From positions 1-64,000 of the forward strand of contig CANLOW010000008.1 of assembly GCA_947493035.1 (NCBI GenBank): DNA of 64,000 bases, written 5' to 3'. A program made the position numbers and the translations under genes. The notes under the pieces were generated by a model, which saw only the letters and a list, made by a program, of their open reading frames with translations, was not told the origin of the DNA and ran no database searches. Within the stretch, counting starts at the first letter, position 1, and the number at the start of each line of letters is the position of its first letter. Origin of the DNA: an uncultured Aquimarina sp. GTDB taxonomy: Bacteria > Bacteroidota > Bacteroidia > Flavobacteriales > Flavobacteriaceae. Below are positions 40,633 to 51,112 of the stretch, in pieces.

Positions 40633-40836
40633 TTAAGCGTGACTATCTTCGCTGCAATCTTTGTATTGATCAGGCGTTTTTCCGCAAAGAGAACAAGACT
40701 CTCCACTTTCATTTAAGAATGGGCTTTGACTTGCGCAAGTTCCGGCAAATTTACCGTCTTTTTTTGCCCAAATTTTAATTGCAATTCCTGCAAAAGCAAT
40801 TCCTAATAAACCGATGGTAACCATAAGTAACTTCAT
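40633..40836 (-). CDS. Small membrane protein with CxxC motif
   Basis: MKLLMVTIGLLGIAFAGIAIKIW TM; CASQSPFLNESGESCSLCGK; 8 nt upstream of the glycosyltransferase. Confidence 0.7.
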   Translation of the reverse strand: MKLLMVTIGLLGIAFAGIAIKIWAKKDGKFAGTCASQSPFLNESGESCSLCGKTPDQYKDCSEDSHA

Positions 40837-41008
40837 AATCTCTAGAATGGAATGCAAAATTATTAAAAATATGGAGAAAAGATCCTTAAATTAACGATCA
40901 ATTAAAATTTTCATATTCATTAATGCTTGTGTTATTGTGAAGAGTATGGGGAAGTGTGCTATGGAGTAACTGAAAGTAAAATAGTTTGTTTTAAAATTTT
41001 ATGAGAAA

Positions 41009-41707
41009 ATGAAAATTGCTTTAGCGCAAATTGAACCTATCTCAGGTGACATTACAAATAATATCAAAATACATTTAGATAGCATTGAAACTGCTGCAAA
41101 AGAAAAAAGCGATGCTATTTTCTTTTCTGAATTATCGATTACGGCTTACGAACCATCATTAGTCAGTGAAATAGCACTTACTTTAGATGATATACGTTTG
41201 TCGGTTTTTCAAAAAAAGAGCGATTTAAATGATTTAGCTATAGGGATAGGTGTGCCTTTGAGAATAGGTGATGAAATTTTTATATCACTACTCGTTTTTA
41301 GACCTCACAAATCTGTTATTGTATATCATAAACAATATTTGCACGAAGATGAAAAATCTTTTTTTGAAGCAGGAAATCAACAGGTTTTCATTAAGATAAA
41401 AAAAGAAAAGATAGCGCTTGCTATTTGTTATGAAAGTTTAAAAGAAGCACACTTTAAAAATGCAATGGATTGCGGAGCGACAATTTATTTGGCCAGTGTC
41501 GCTAAGCCAGAAAAAGGAATAAGAAAAGCATTTGAGCATTTTCCAATAATGGCTAGTAAATATAAAACGCCTATTTTGATGGTAAATTCGATAGGTAACT
41601 GTGATGATTTTGTAGCATACGGAAATACAGCCATATGGAATAGAATAGGAGACTTAAGGTTAAGATTAGATCACGTTCAAAAGGAAATTCTTTTTTATAA
41701 TAATTAA
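41009..41707 (+). CDS. Carbon-nitrogen hydrolase (nitrilase superfamily)
   Basis: MKIALAQIEPISGDI, FFSELSITAYEP, YHKQYLHEDE, IALAICYESL. Confidence 0.9.
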   Translation: MKIALAQIEPISGDITNNIKIHLDSIETAAKEKSDAIFFSELSITAYEPSLVSEIALTLDDIRLSVFQKKSDLNDLAIGIGVPLRIGDEIFISLLVFRPHKSVIVYHKQYLHEDEKSFFEAGNQQVFIKIKKEKIALAICYESLKEAHFKNAMDCGATIYLASVAKPEKGIRKAFEHFPIMASKYKTPILMVNSIGNCDDFVAYGNTAIWNRIGDLRLRLDHVQKEILFYNN

Positions 41708-41761
41708 GAATATTGCTGAATATTGATAGCTTTGTTTTGGATCTAAAAAGCCAAAGTTTTT

Positions 41762-42295
41762 ATGGTTATGGAGAAAAACACTGATAGAGAAAGTCCAACA
41801 GTATGGTTTACTATACTATTATGTGCTTTGTTAGGAGGTCCTTTTTTAAGTGCTATTTTCTTTATAGAACCCTTTCCTGCTGTTATTTTGCCAGGTGGTG
41901 CCCAAACAAGAGATATCAATAATAGTTTTGTGAAAAACACACAAAGCAAATTGTTTGCTTATTCTAAAGGAAGCGAGGAGGAAGTTGATATGACAAAATT
42001 ACTTCATTCTGTCCCAGATCATCATATTAGATATGTAATTAAAGATGAATTTGGTTTTAAGAAATCTAATGTTAATGAGAACTATGCTGGTTTGATCAAG
42101 AAAATATTTCCCTGGAAAAATAGAACTTATCAAAAAATGGTAGACTTGAAGTCTTTTTACTCTAAAAATTTAGGATTTACTATTGATTCATTAAAAGTAT
42201 TAAATATTGAATCTGTGTTTGATGTTTCTTCAGGAGCTTTGGTCGATAGAAAAAAGGTAAATGAAACTACAATCGATTTGTCTATATATGAGTAA
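41762..42295 (+). CDS. Hypothetical TM-anchored protein
   Basis: N-terminal TM and soluble domain; ATGAGTAA overlap with the next gene. Confidence 0.6.
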   Translation: MVMEKNTDRESPTVWFTILLCALLGGPFLSAIFFIEPFPAVILPGGAQTRDINNSFVKNTQSKLFAYSKGSEEEVDMTKLLHSVPDHHIRYVIKDEFGFKKSNVNENYAGLIKKIFPWKNRTYQKMVDLKSFYSKNLGFTIDSLKVLNIESVFDVSSGALVDRKKVNETTIDLSIYE

Positions 42296-43367
42296 AATTA
42301 TCAAACTACATGATGAATTGTGGAATAGAATAAAGAAAACAACCGAGGTAGATAAACAAATTACTGATGGGTATCTAAGGGTTTTTGTGTTGTTTTATAT
42401 AGCCTATTATTTTTGTAATGAAATAGGACACTACCAGCTTCCTGATGGTTTATTTAATCCTCCTAGGCTGTCTTTAGCGGTTTTTTTTGATAGTTTTCCT
42501 AGTTTATGGTTTGTAAATGGAGCTCATTTGTCAATATTGATTTGTTTAGTAATGATAGCAGTAAATGTGTTTAGAAAATTTATGACATTGCTCTGTTTTA
42601 CTCTGTTAATCATTATTTTTAATTTCAAGTATAGTTTAGGTAAGGTAGATCACCCGATACTTTTACTTATGATTTTTTTGTGTTATGGATTGACTAATTG
42701 GAATTCAGATAAAGCAAAAGGCACATTTCTTTTACCAATTAAAGCAGAAACACTTTATGCGATTTTAATAGCCTTTGGGATGTTGACTGCAGGGCTACCA
42801 AAAGCAGCTAATTGGATTGATTTTGATATCTCAAAAAGTGGCTTTTTGGGTTGGTACTACAGGGCTTGTTTTAATGTATCTGATTCTCTTTATTTTTTAG
42901 CGCCATATGTGCTTAAAATACCTCAAATTGTCATTGAATTATTTGATTATTTGGCTGTGTTATTTGAGTTAAGTCCAATTTTTTTACTCTTTTCAGGGAA
43001 GAGAAAATGGTGGGTAATTTGGTGTTTAGTAGCTTGTGTATTTCATTTAAGCACAACGTTATTGTTGAATATTTCATTCTCTTCTCATTTTTTGGTATAT
43101 CTCCCGTTTATATTACCGTTAGGTCTTGCGAAGAGAATAAATAATTTGTCGAAGGCGAAGTATTTTATTGTTGTTATTTGTTTCTCAGTAATTCAAGCTG
43201 TACTTTTTCTGTTAAAAGGCACTTCTTTATTTGATTTGTATTTAAGCGATAAATGGGGATACTTGCTCTTTAATTTATGTGTTTGGTTAGCTTTGATTGT
43301 GTTAGCGATATACACTTTGTATATAGAATTCAAGTCAAGTACAGCTAATAAAGAATCTTTAGTGTAA
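42288..43367 (+). CDS. Multi-pass membrane protein (HTTM-like)
   Basis: Multiple TM helices; YLRVFVLFYIAYY..FNPPRLSLAVFF..VFHLSTTLLL; start MSKIIKLHDELW at 42288 rather than 42261. Confidence 0.6.
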   Translation: MSKIIKLHDELWNRIKKTTEVDKQITDGYLRVFVLFYIAYYFCNEIGHYQLPDGLFNPPRLSLAVFFDSFPSLWFVNGAHLSILICLVMIAVNVFRKFMTLLCFTLLIIIFNFKYSLGKVDHPILLLMIFLCYGLTNWNSDKAKGTFLLPIKAETLYAILIAFGMLTAGLPKAANWIDFDISKSGFLGWYYRACFNVSDSLYFLAPYVLKIPQIVIELFDYLAVLFELSPIFLLFSGKRKWWVIWCLVACVFHLSTTLLLNISFSSHFLVYLPFILPLGLAKRINNLSKAKYFIVVICFSVIQAVLFLLKGTSLFDLYLSDKWGYLLFNLCVWLALIVLAIYTLYIEFKSSTANKESLV

Positions 43368-43389
43368 ATAATATAGTATTAAGATTATA

Positions 43390-45489
43390 ATGCCCGATAT
43401 TTTACAATCATCTATAGCTTATTTGAAAGGAGTAGGTCCTGCTAGAGCAAAAGTGTTAGAGCAAGAGTTAGGTATAAAGGTATGTCAAGATTTATTGCAT
43501 TTTTTTCCACATCGATACGTAGATAAAACAAAATATTATAAAATATCAGAATTACAACAGAGTAGTTCGGAGGTTCAGATTGTTGGAAAAATTACCGGTA
43601 TTCGGAAAATTGGACAACAAAGGGCAAGTCGTTTGGTCGCTACTTTTGTAGATGATACTGGTAAAATGGAATTGGTTTGGTTTAAAGGAATTAGATGGTT
43701 GAGTGAGAGTTTGAAATTACATACTCCTTATGTGATCTATGGGAAACCAAAATATTTTAAAGGGTTCCAAATTGCTCATCCCGAGATGGAATTATTAGAA
43801 GCTCACAAATCGAGTATGCAACATTTAATGAAGCCAGTATACCCGTCGACAGAAAAGCTTCAAGCTAAAAATATTTCTCATAAGACCATTTCTAAAATGG
43901 TGCAAACTCTTTTTCTAACGCAAGGCTTACAATTATTAGAGACTATTTCAGATGAAATTTTAGAGCATCTTAGTTTAATACCTAAAGGAGATGCCTTATT
44001 GAATTTGCATTTTCCGAAAAGTCAAGAATTACTTGCTAAGGCAACCTATCGAATGAAGTTCGAAGAGTTATTTTATATCCAATTGCAATTAGTTAGGAAA
44101 AATGTAATAAATAAACAAAAGATAAAAGGATATGCTTTTGATAAAGTAGGAGGCTTTTTTACTGATTTTTACAATAATCATATTCCTTTTGAACTTACTG
44201 GTGCTCAAAAAAGGGTAATCAAAGAAATAAGAACAGATGTAAAAAATCCTGTTCATATGAACCGTCTGTTACAGGGGGATGTAGGTTCAGGAAAAACAAT
44301 GGTGGCTTTAATGACGATGCTGTTAGCGATAGATAATGGTTATCAAGCAACCTTAATGGCGCCAACTGCGATTTTAGCAAAGCAGCATTACGAAGGAATT
44401 AGTGAATTGCTAAAGGATATGCCAGTGAGGGTTTCTCTTTTGATGGGAAGTACAAAGACTAAAGCAAGAAGAGAAATACATGCAGATTTAGAAAATGGTC
44501 AAGTACATATTTTAATAGGTACACATGCATTGCTAGAAGATAAAGTTAAGTTCAATAATTTAGGTTTAGCTATTATTGACGAACAGCACCGTTTTGGGGT
44601 GGCTCAACGGGCTAAGCTTTGGAGAAAGAATGAATTGCCGCCACATATTTTAGTGATGACTGCTACTCCAATTCCTAGAACTTTAGCGATGAGTGTATAT
44701 GGTGATCTAGATGTTTCTGTTATAGATGAATTGCCTCCGGGAAGAAAACCTGTTAAGACGGTACATAAATACGATAGCCAACGATTGAGTGTTTTTCATT
44801 CTATAAAAAAAGAGATTGATAAGGGTAGGCAGGTATATGTGGTATATCCATTGATTCAAGAGTCTGAAGCTATGGATTATAAAGATTTGATGGATGGTTA
44901 TGAGAGTATTTCTCGAGATTTCCCCAAACCCAAATATCAAATTTCCATAGTGCATGGTCAGATGAAGCCAGAAGATAAAGACTATGAAATGCAACGTTTC
45001 GTTAATGGAGAAACGCAGATAATGGTCGCAACTACCGTAATCGAGGTAGGGGTTAATGTACCTAATGCTAGTGTGATGATTATTGAAAGTGCTGAGCGTT
45101 TTGGATTGTCTCAATTACATCAATTACGTGGAAGAGTAGGACGTGGTGCCGAGCAAAGTTTTTGTATTTTAATGTCAGGAGTTAAGTTGAGTGAAGATAG
45201 TAAGACGCGTTTACAAACAATGACCCAGACCAATGATGGTTTTGAAATCGCAGAAGTAGATTTGAAGCTTCGTGGTCCCGGAGATATTATGGGTACACAA
45301 CAAAGTGGGGTCTTAAATATGAAAATTGCTGATATTGTAAAGGATAATCAGATACTACAAGTAGCTAGGGCTTGGGCACAACGAATATTAAAAGAAGACC
45401 CTAATTTACAATTGCCAAAACATCGTATGATCAATTATGCATATCAGCAATTGGTACAGCATAAAAATATTTGGAATTATATTAGTTAG
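43390..45489 (+). CDS. recG: ATP-dependent DNA helicase RecG
   Basis: LLQGDVGSGKTMVA, DEQHRFGVAQR, MTATPIPRTLA, QLRGRVGRG. Confidence 0.97.
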   Translation: MPDILQSSIAYLKGVGPARAKVLEQELGIKVCQDLLHFFPHRYVDKTKYYKISELQQSSSEVQIVGKITGIRKIGQQRASRLVATFVDDTGKMELVWFKGIRWLSESLKLHTPYVIYGKPKYFKGFQIAHPEMELLEAHKSSMQHLMKPVYPSTEKLQAKNISHKTISKMVQTLFLTQGLQLLETISDEILEHLSLIPKGDALLNLHFPKSQELLAKATYRMKFEELFYIQLQLVRKNVINKQKIKGYAFDKVGGFFTDFYNNHIPFELTGAQKRVIKEIRTDVKNPVHMNRLLQGDVGSGKTMVALMTMLLAIDNGYQATLMAPTAILAKQHYEGISELLKDMPVRVSLLMGSTKTKARREIHADLENGQVHILIGTHALLEDKVKFNNLGLAIIDEQHRFGVAQRAKLWRKNELPPHILVMTATPIPRTLAMSVYGDLDVSVIDELPPGRKPVKTVHKYDSQRLSVFHSIKKEIDKGRQVYVVYPLIQESEAMDYKDLMDGYESISRDFPKPKYQISIVHGQMKPEDKDYEMQRFVNGETQIMVATTVIEVGVNVPNASVMIIESAERFGLSQLHQLRGRVGRGAEQSFCILMSGVKLSEDSKTRLQTMTQTNDGFEIAEVDLKLRGPGDIMGTQQSGVLNMKIADIVKDNQILQVARAWAQRILKEDPNLQLPKHRMINYAYQQLVQHKNIWNYIS

Positions 45490-46799
45490 TCTTTATTGGG
45501 TTCTAATATCCAATCATTATGACTAAAATATTTCCAAGAGACGGCAGTAAGGTCTATGTTATGGTCAATTAATTGATAGGTTATTTTGTTATTCACAGTT
45601 GTTTTGTTGGTTACAAAAACTTTTATTTCCTCTCCTTTTTTAGCGTATTCTTTTTTTAGATGTTGTGCAAATTGCCAAATCATATCGGGTTTACCTGACA
45701 TAGATCGAATTTGCTTTCTTGTTAGGTAGTCACTTGGAGATATTAAGTTTCGCTTGGTCGTTCCACTTTTTTGAATGTAAAAGCGATTATAACCAGATTT
45801 AGATCGTAACATCATTCTCCAGCTTAAGCGATGCCCTTCTTCTGTATACAAGACATCTCCATCGATTAGCCAATGTCTAAGAGGTAGTATTAGTTGTATG
45901 GTCAACCAAGTGAAAAGAAAAAGATTAATAATTGAGGAGCTTTTATATGATTTAGGTATGGTATGTTGAATTTTATCTTTTTTAGGGAAAAACCATTTTC
46001 TAATGTTATTTCTAGGGAAAAAGAATACAGTAAACCCAAGTGCTAAATATGGGAAAATCCCTATTTGTAAAACAATAGAATTGTAAATATGAAAAAAGAC
46101 GGCTAATACAAAGGCAGCTTTTCGAGTGGGCTTCCATAGTAATGCCGGAATAATCAGTAAATCGAATAAAATTCCAAACCAAATGATAATCTTGTGTGCC
46201 CAAGATTGTTGTAATAAGCCACCTATGATAGGAATATTTTCTTTGTTTGCCATCAAGTTTTTAGCCACAGTTCCATCAAGCCAATCGGGGTATATCTTTG
46301 CTAAAGAAGCAAATGTATAAACAAGAAATAACTGCCCAATAATTAAGAGCCAGATCCAATTAGGCATCCATTGGCTTTTGGTTGTTTTTCCAAGTTTTGA
46401 GTCAAATGATAAGTCTTTGTGAGCAGGAAGTATAGCCATTATGATAGTTAATAGCCAAAGTAAATAGTAGTGATTATTATAGGCGCTTTTTTGCATTAGA
46501 TATACAGCACCCCATAAAACAGAAAATGATATGGCGGATATTCTATAGAGATACCCTAGCATAATTCCAATCCCAAATATTCCCATGATGATGAAGTAGT
46601 AATACATTCCATCTCCAGGTAGTGGTTGAAGAAAGTCTAAACCTATAAAGTTGAAGGTGAATTTAGGGTTAATGAAAACCCTTCGAACCCATCCAGTTGC
46701 AATAGCACCCCAGCTTTCACATAGAATTAAAAAACCAAAGATGATTCTAAATATGATTAAAGGGCTATTGTCCGTAGCTTGAAATAACCAGCGTTTCAT
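45486..46799 (-). CDS. HTTM-domain membrane protein (vitamin K-dependent gamma-carboxylase-like)
   Basis: NSPLIIFRIIFGFLILCE..LPGDGMYYYF, LPLRHWLIDGDVLYTEEGHRLSWRMMLRSKSG. Confidence 0.85.
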   Translation of the reverse strand: MKRWLFQATDNSPLIIFRIIFGFLILCESWGAIATGWVRRVFINPKFTFNFIGLDFLQPLPGDGMYYYFIIMGIFGIGIMLGYLYRISAISFSVLWGAVYLMQKSAYNNHYYLLWLLTIIMAILPAHKDLSFDSKLGKTTKSQWMPNWIWLLIIGQLFLVYTFASLAKIYPDWLDGTVAKNLMANKENIPIIGGLLQQSWAHKIIIWFGILFDLLIIPALLWKPTRKAAFVLAVFFHIYNSIVLQIGIFPYLALGFTVFFFPRNNIRKWFFPKKDKIQHTIPKSYKSSSIINLFLFTWLTIQLILPLRHWLIDGDVLYTEEGHRLSWRMMLRSKSGYNRFYIQKSGTTKRNLISPSDYLTRKQIRSMSGKPDMIWQFAQHLKKEYAKKGEEIKVFVTNKTTVNNKITYQLIDHNIDLTAVSWKYFSHNDWILEPNKD

Positions 46800-46814
46800 C
46801 CGTGAGTTTTTGAT

Positions 46815-47747
46815 TTAAATGTATTCAGCTAAATACTCTCTTGAATAGTCTTCATCTTGCGACATAGCTTCTTTTAATTCAATGATAGAATTAAATTTCT
46901 TTTCATCTCTGATGCGTTTTAGCAATCTTAGTTGAATTTTCTTGTCATAAAGATTAAAATCAACATCAAAGAAATAAGTTTCAATAGTTTGTTTGTTTTC
47001 TCCTATAGTTGGATTGGTGCCTATATTCATCATACCATAATAGGTTTTTTTGTCAATGCAAGCAGTAACAATGTAAACACCATTTTTAGGGATTAATTTA
47101 TAGGTTTCGTTGATGTGTAAATTAGCAGTAGGGTACCCTAGTGTTCTTCCTAATTGTTTGCCTTTAACAACCTTGCCTGTTAGCATAAAATTGTAGCCAA
47201 GATAACTGTTTGCTTTTTCAATTTCTCCTGCTAGAAGTGCTTTTCTAATTTTAGTTGAGCTCACAGCAACATCTTCAATTTGTTGCTTAGTAATTTCTTC
47301 AACTTCAAAACCAAAATTGTCTCCGTATACCTTTAAATCGTACAAGTCGGCAGTTCGCCCTTTGCCAAATCTATGATCGTAGCCAATAATGACTTTTTTT
47401 GCTTTCAAATATTTAGAAAGCATTTGTTGTACATATTCTTTAGCAGAAAGTTGAGCAAATTCAATGCTAAATGGATGGATTACTAAGTGGTCGAGTCCAG
47501 TTTCTTTTAAAATTTGTGATCGTTCATCCATGGTGTTGATCAACTTGATGTCAGCATCTTTTTGAAGTACCATGCGTGGATGAGGAAAGAACGTCAAGAT
47601 GATAGAGTCTAAATCATGTTCAGAAGCTACTGCAGTCAGACGTTCCAGTATTTTTTTGTGACCAATATGAACTCCATCAAAGGTGCCTATAGTGACAACA
47701 CTTCGTTTAGGACTATTATAGGTACAAGCGTTTTCGTGCTTTTTCAA
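46815..47747 (-). CDS. ribF: Bifunctional riboflavin kinase/FAD synthetase RibF
   Basis: TIGTFDGVHIGHKKIL, GYDHRFGKGR, GRTLGYPTANL. Confidence 0.96.
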   Translation of the reverse strand: MKKHENACTYNSPKRSVVTIGTFDGVHIGHKKILERLTAVASEHDLDSIILTFFPHPRMVLQKDADIKLINTMDERSQILKETGLDHLVIHPFSIEFAQLSAKEYVQQMLSKYLKAKKVIIGYDHRFGKGRTADLYDLKVYGDNFGFEVEEITKQQIEDVAVSSTKIRKALLAGEIEKANSYLGYNFMLTGKVVKGKQLGRTLGYPTANLHINETYKLIPKNGVYIVTACIDKKTYYGMMNIGTNPTIGENKQTIETYFFDVDFNLYDKKIQLRLLKRIRDEKKFNSIIELKEAMSQDEDYSREYLAEYI

Positions 47748-47915
47748 AAGAAACTATTTTATACAAAATTACAATTCTCAATAGTTAGTACAAAGTATTC
47801 AGTTAATAGTATGACTAACTTTTTCTAATGAAAACTTAAAGAAGCTTTTTAGATCATCATAATGTAAAAGTATTCGATTTGCTATAACTTGTTATAAAAG
47901 GTTACTCTATTAGCC

Positions 47916-48512
47916 TTACCCTCGATGGCGTTCAAGTAAAATCATCATCATTAAGCTTAAGAGAATACGATCGTCGTCTTCACCGTTTAAGGGGTTTAGT
48001 GATTCTATTTCAAAGTTTCTACCCCAGAAGGAAGGGATCTTTTTTAATCGAACAATTTGTTTTCCTTGTAAGTCTTTTAAAATATAGGAAGGGTTGAAAA
48101 AATAGCCCGTAAAAATTCCAAGAAATGGTACTTGCCCTAAAAAATGGTCAAATACTTTAATCCAGGGATTTTCTTCATTGATTTGGTACTTTATTTTCTC
48201 TTTTTCATCTACTACTTGGTATTCGGCTTTCCATATTGACTTCCATCCTTTTCTTACAACCTTACCAAATACTATATTATCGCTATTGTAAAAATCATAT
48301 GCGGTATTGAAGTCTAGCCATTTGTTAGCTTTTATTTTGTAGTTGACTTTTGATTGCGATTCATCGCTAAAGACGCTAATATCTTCTTTAAGCTTAAATA
48401 ACTTCTGCTTTACATAAGCAATAGGTTTTTCGCTTGCGTCAAGGGCTGTAAAGTCATTAGCTAAACTCGAAATATTGAAGTTTAGTTTTACGGGGAATTT
48501 GATGTCTTGCAT
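47916..48512 (-). CDS. LURP-one/tubby-like (scramblase-family) protein
   Basis: AYVKQKLFKLKEDISVFSDESQSKVNYKIKANKWLDFNTAYDF layout; family assigned by reading. Confidence 0.65.
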   Translation of the reverse strand: MQDIKFPVKLNFNISSLANDFTALDASEKPIAYVKQKLFKLKEDISVFSDESQSKVNYKIKANKWLDFNTAYDFYNSDNIVFGKVVRKGWKSIWKAEYQVVDEKEKIKYQINEENPWIKVFDHFLGQVPFLGIFTGYFFNPSYILKDLQGKQIVRLKKIPSFWGRNFEIESLNPLNGEDDDRILLSLMMMILLERHRG

Positions 48513-48735
48513 TAGTGGTAAGTTAGATTTTAGTTAAATATAATAGATCATTTATAGGTGAGCTGTTATTTTAATAAAAAATTACCATGAAAGTTTTTGT
48601 TAAAATCGCCAAAAGTGTATAATGCCCTAAGGTTTCCCTTGAATTAAAATTTAATTTCATATAAATGCCTTGAGGTAGTTTGCTAGCATTGAATAAAGAA
48701 AGGGAAAAGACCTTAAGATTTTGTTCAGTGATGGT

Positions 48736-49311
48736 TTACTTCTCCATTTTTCCATTAAATGTATTCATTGTTTGTGACAGGCCACTAAATACAAAACTCT
48801 TTAATGCAGCCGTAGCATCATGTAACCGGAAAGATAAGTCGTGCTCTTCTTCAGTGGACCATTCGCCAAGAACATAATCTACCTGCCTTCCTTTACTGAA
48901 TTGACTGCCAACTCCAAATCTAAACCTAGGATATGTACTTGTGTTTAATTTGGCTTCAGTGTCTTTAAGTCCATTGTGTCCACCAGCACTACCTTTGGCT
49001 TTAATTCTAAACGTCCCAAAATCAATATGGATATCATCAGTGATGACTAATAGGTTTTCTAAAGAGATGTTTTCTTTTTCTAACCAATATTTTATTGCTT
49101 TTCCGCTTAGGTTCATAAAAGTATTTGGTTTCAGTAAAGTGACACTTCTTCCTTTGATTTTAATTTTACAAATGTCTCCTAATTTTTCTGACTCAAAAGA
49201 GGTGTTTTCTTCCTTTGCGAGGAGGTCAAGTACTTTAAATCCAATGTTGTGACGTGTTTCTTCGTACTTAGGACCGATATTTCCGAGTCCTACTAAGAGG
49301 TATTTTTGCAT
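48736..49311 (-). CDS. pth: Peptidyl-tRNA hydrolase (start revised from 49470)
   Basis: MQKYLLVGLGNIGPKYEETRHNIGF at 49311; KGSAGGHNGLK; upstream extension runs through a terminator hairpin. Confidence 0.94.
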   Translation of the reverse strand: MQKYLLVGLGNIGPKYEETRHNIGFKVLDLLAKEENTSFESEKLGDICKIKIKGRSVTLLKPNTFMNLSGKAIKYWLEKENISLENLLVITDDIHIDFGTFRIKAKGSAGGHNGLKDTEAKLNTSTYPRFRFGVGSQFSKGRQVDYVLGEWSTEEEHDLSFRLHDATAALKSFVFSGLSQTMNTFNGKMEK

Positions 49312-49371
49312 ATCAGATTCTTGGTTTTTTATAGAAAAAAATGATTTTAAAATTTGAAACATAGGTATAAA

Positions 49372-49399
49372 AAAAGCACTCCAAAGATAGAGTGCTTTT
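49372..49399. terminator. Terminator hairpin downstream of rplY
   Basis: AAAAGCACTC / CAAAGATA / GAGTGCTTTT. Confidence 0.8.
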
Positions 49400-49420
49400 G
49401 TATTATATAAAAGTAGAAAC

Positions 49421-50020
49421 TTATTCAGCAGCTGGTGCAGCAGCTTCTTCTCCTCCTTCTTCGTCAGCAACAGCGTTACGAGAGTTTTTCACTTGACATA
49501 CTACAGTATTCTCAGGGTGAAGTAATTCAAAACCTTCAGAATTTAGTTGAGTGATGTATAATTTGTTTCCGATTTTTAATTCAGAAATGTCAGCTTCTAA
49601 AACGTCAGGTAAGTTAGCAGCTAAACCTTTAGCTTTTAAACGACGTGTATTGAATTTTAAGTTACCACCTAAAGCAACACCAGGAGATTTTCCAACTGTA
49701 CGTACAGGGATCTCCATAGTAATTGGTTTGTCATCGAAAATCTGTACGAAATCGATGTGTTGGATAGCATCAGTTACTGGGTGAAACTGGATGTCTTGTA
49801 ATACTGCATTGATGCTAGTGCCATTATCTAAAGCGATAACTACAGTGTGTACATCAGGTGTATAAACTAACTTTAAAAAGTTGTTTGTAGGAGCAGCAAA
49901 ATGTGTTACAGTGTCACCACCATAAACAACACAAGGAACCTGTCCAGCATTACGCAAGTCTTTTGTTGACTTTTTACCTACGCTTTCTCTTTGAGATGCT
50001 TTGATTGTTAATGATTTCAT
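49421..50020 (-). CDS. rplY: 50S ribosomal protein L25/general stress protein Ctc
   Basis: [26 protein letters not shown]-terminal acidic/Ala-rich tail. Confidence 0.96.
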   Translation of the reverse strand: MKSLTIKASQRESVGKKSTKDLRNAGQVPCVVYGGDTVTHFAAPTNNFLKLVYTPDVHTVVIALDNGTSINAVLQDIQFHPVTDAIQHIDFVQIFDDKPITMEIPVRTVGKSPGVALGGNLKFNTRRLKAKGLAANLPDVLEADISELKIGNKLYITQLNSEGFELLHPENTVVCQVKNSRNAVADEEGGEEAAAPAAE

Positions 50021-50043
50021 TAAAAAATATTTAAAAAATTAAA

Positions 50044-50991
50044 TTACATTAAAAATTTACCACTGATAGATCTGTTCTCATTTACGCTTTTGAGAACATC
50101 AGCAAATAGTTTAGCACAGCTAACTACAGTGATTTTATCAGTAGGCTTTCCTTCTTTTAAAGGAATGGTGTCAGTTACGATTAACTCTTCAAGCTTAGAG
50201 TTTTGAATTCGTTCATAAGCTTCACCAGAAAGAACTGGATGAGTTGCTATGGCACGAACAGAAATTGCTCCTCGCTCAATCATCAAATCAGCAGCTTTTG
50301 TTAAAGTTCCGGCAGTATCTACCATGTCATCGACCAAGATTACATTTCGTCCTTCGACATTTCCAATAAGCTCCATAAAAGAAACTTTATTGGCTTTTTC
50401 TCGTTGCTTGTAGCAGATAACCACATCGCTTTCCATTTTCTTAGCATAAGAATAAGCTCTTTTAGAGCCTCCCATATCAGGAGAAGCGATCATTAGATTC
50501 TCGATATTCATAGCCTTTAAATGAGGTATGAAAATCGTAGAAGCAAAAAGGTGATCTACAGGTTTTTCGAAAAAACCTTGAATTTGTGCGGCATGCAAAT
50601 CCATTGTGATGATTCTAGTTGCACCTGCTGTTTCTAGCATTTTAGCTATCAATTTAGCAGCAATTGGAACTCTAGATTTATCTTTTCTGTCTTGACGAGC
50701 CCATCCATAATAAGGGATTACGGCAGTAATGTGTCTAGCAGAAGCTCTTTTAGCAGCATCAAGCATTAGAAGCAGTTCCATCAAGTGATCAGCGCTAGGA
50801 TTTGTAGATCCAATTAAGAATACTCGTAATCCACGAACAGATTCTTCAAATGATGGCTGGTATTCACCATCACTATATGTTGAGGTAATTACGTTTCCAA
50901 GTTTAGCTCCGTATTTGGTAGCGATCTTTTCGGCTAATACTTCACTTTGTTTACAAGCAAAAAACTTAGCTTCTGGAAATTGTTGGTTCAT
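50044..50991 (-). CDS. prs: Ribose-phosphate pyrophosphokinase
   Basis: YGWARQDRKDKSR, VILVDDMVDTAGTL. Confidence 0.97.
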   Translation of the reverse strand: MNQQFPEAKFFACKQSEVLAEKIATKYGAKLGNVITSTYSDGEYQPSFEESVRGLRVFLIGSTNPSADHLMELLLMLDAAKRASARHITAVIPYYGWARQDRKDKSRVPIAAKLIAKMLETAGATRIITMDLHAAQIQGFFEKPVDHLFASTIFIPHLKAMNIENLMIASPDMGGSKRAYSYAKKMESDVVICYKQREKANKVSFMELIGNVEGRNVILVDDMVDTAGTLTKAADLMIERGAISVRAIATHPVLSGEAYERIQNSKLEELIVTDTIPLKEGKPTDKITVVSCAKLFADVLKSVNENRSISGKFLM

Positions 50992-51112
50992 AATTACTCC
51001 CTTTTCAGTGTTGTAAAATACTTACTATCTAACAGGTGGCAAAAATAGTTATTTATTTTCGGATAATCGAAAATAAATGTTTGTAATCTGGTTGTATAAT
51101 GAAAACTTTTTA

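Noticed and set aside
45486-45489. Overlap of recG and HTTM-gene 3' ends (and dnaG/RR overlap at 30099-30104) as a regulatory device
   Set aside because: Short convergent stop-codon overlaps are common in compact genomes; nothing further supports regulation.
49312-49470. N-terminal extension of pth in the ORF track
   Set aside because: Conserved Pth N-terminus begins at MQKYLLVGLGN (49311) and the extension overlaps the rplY terminator hairpin.
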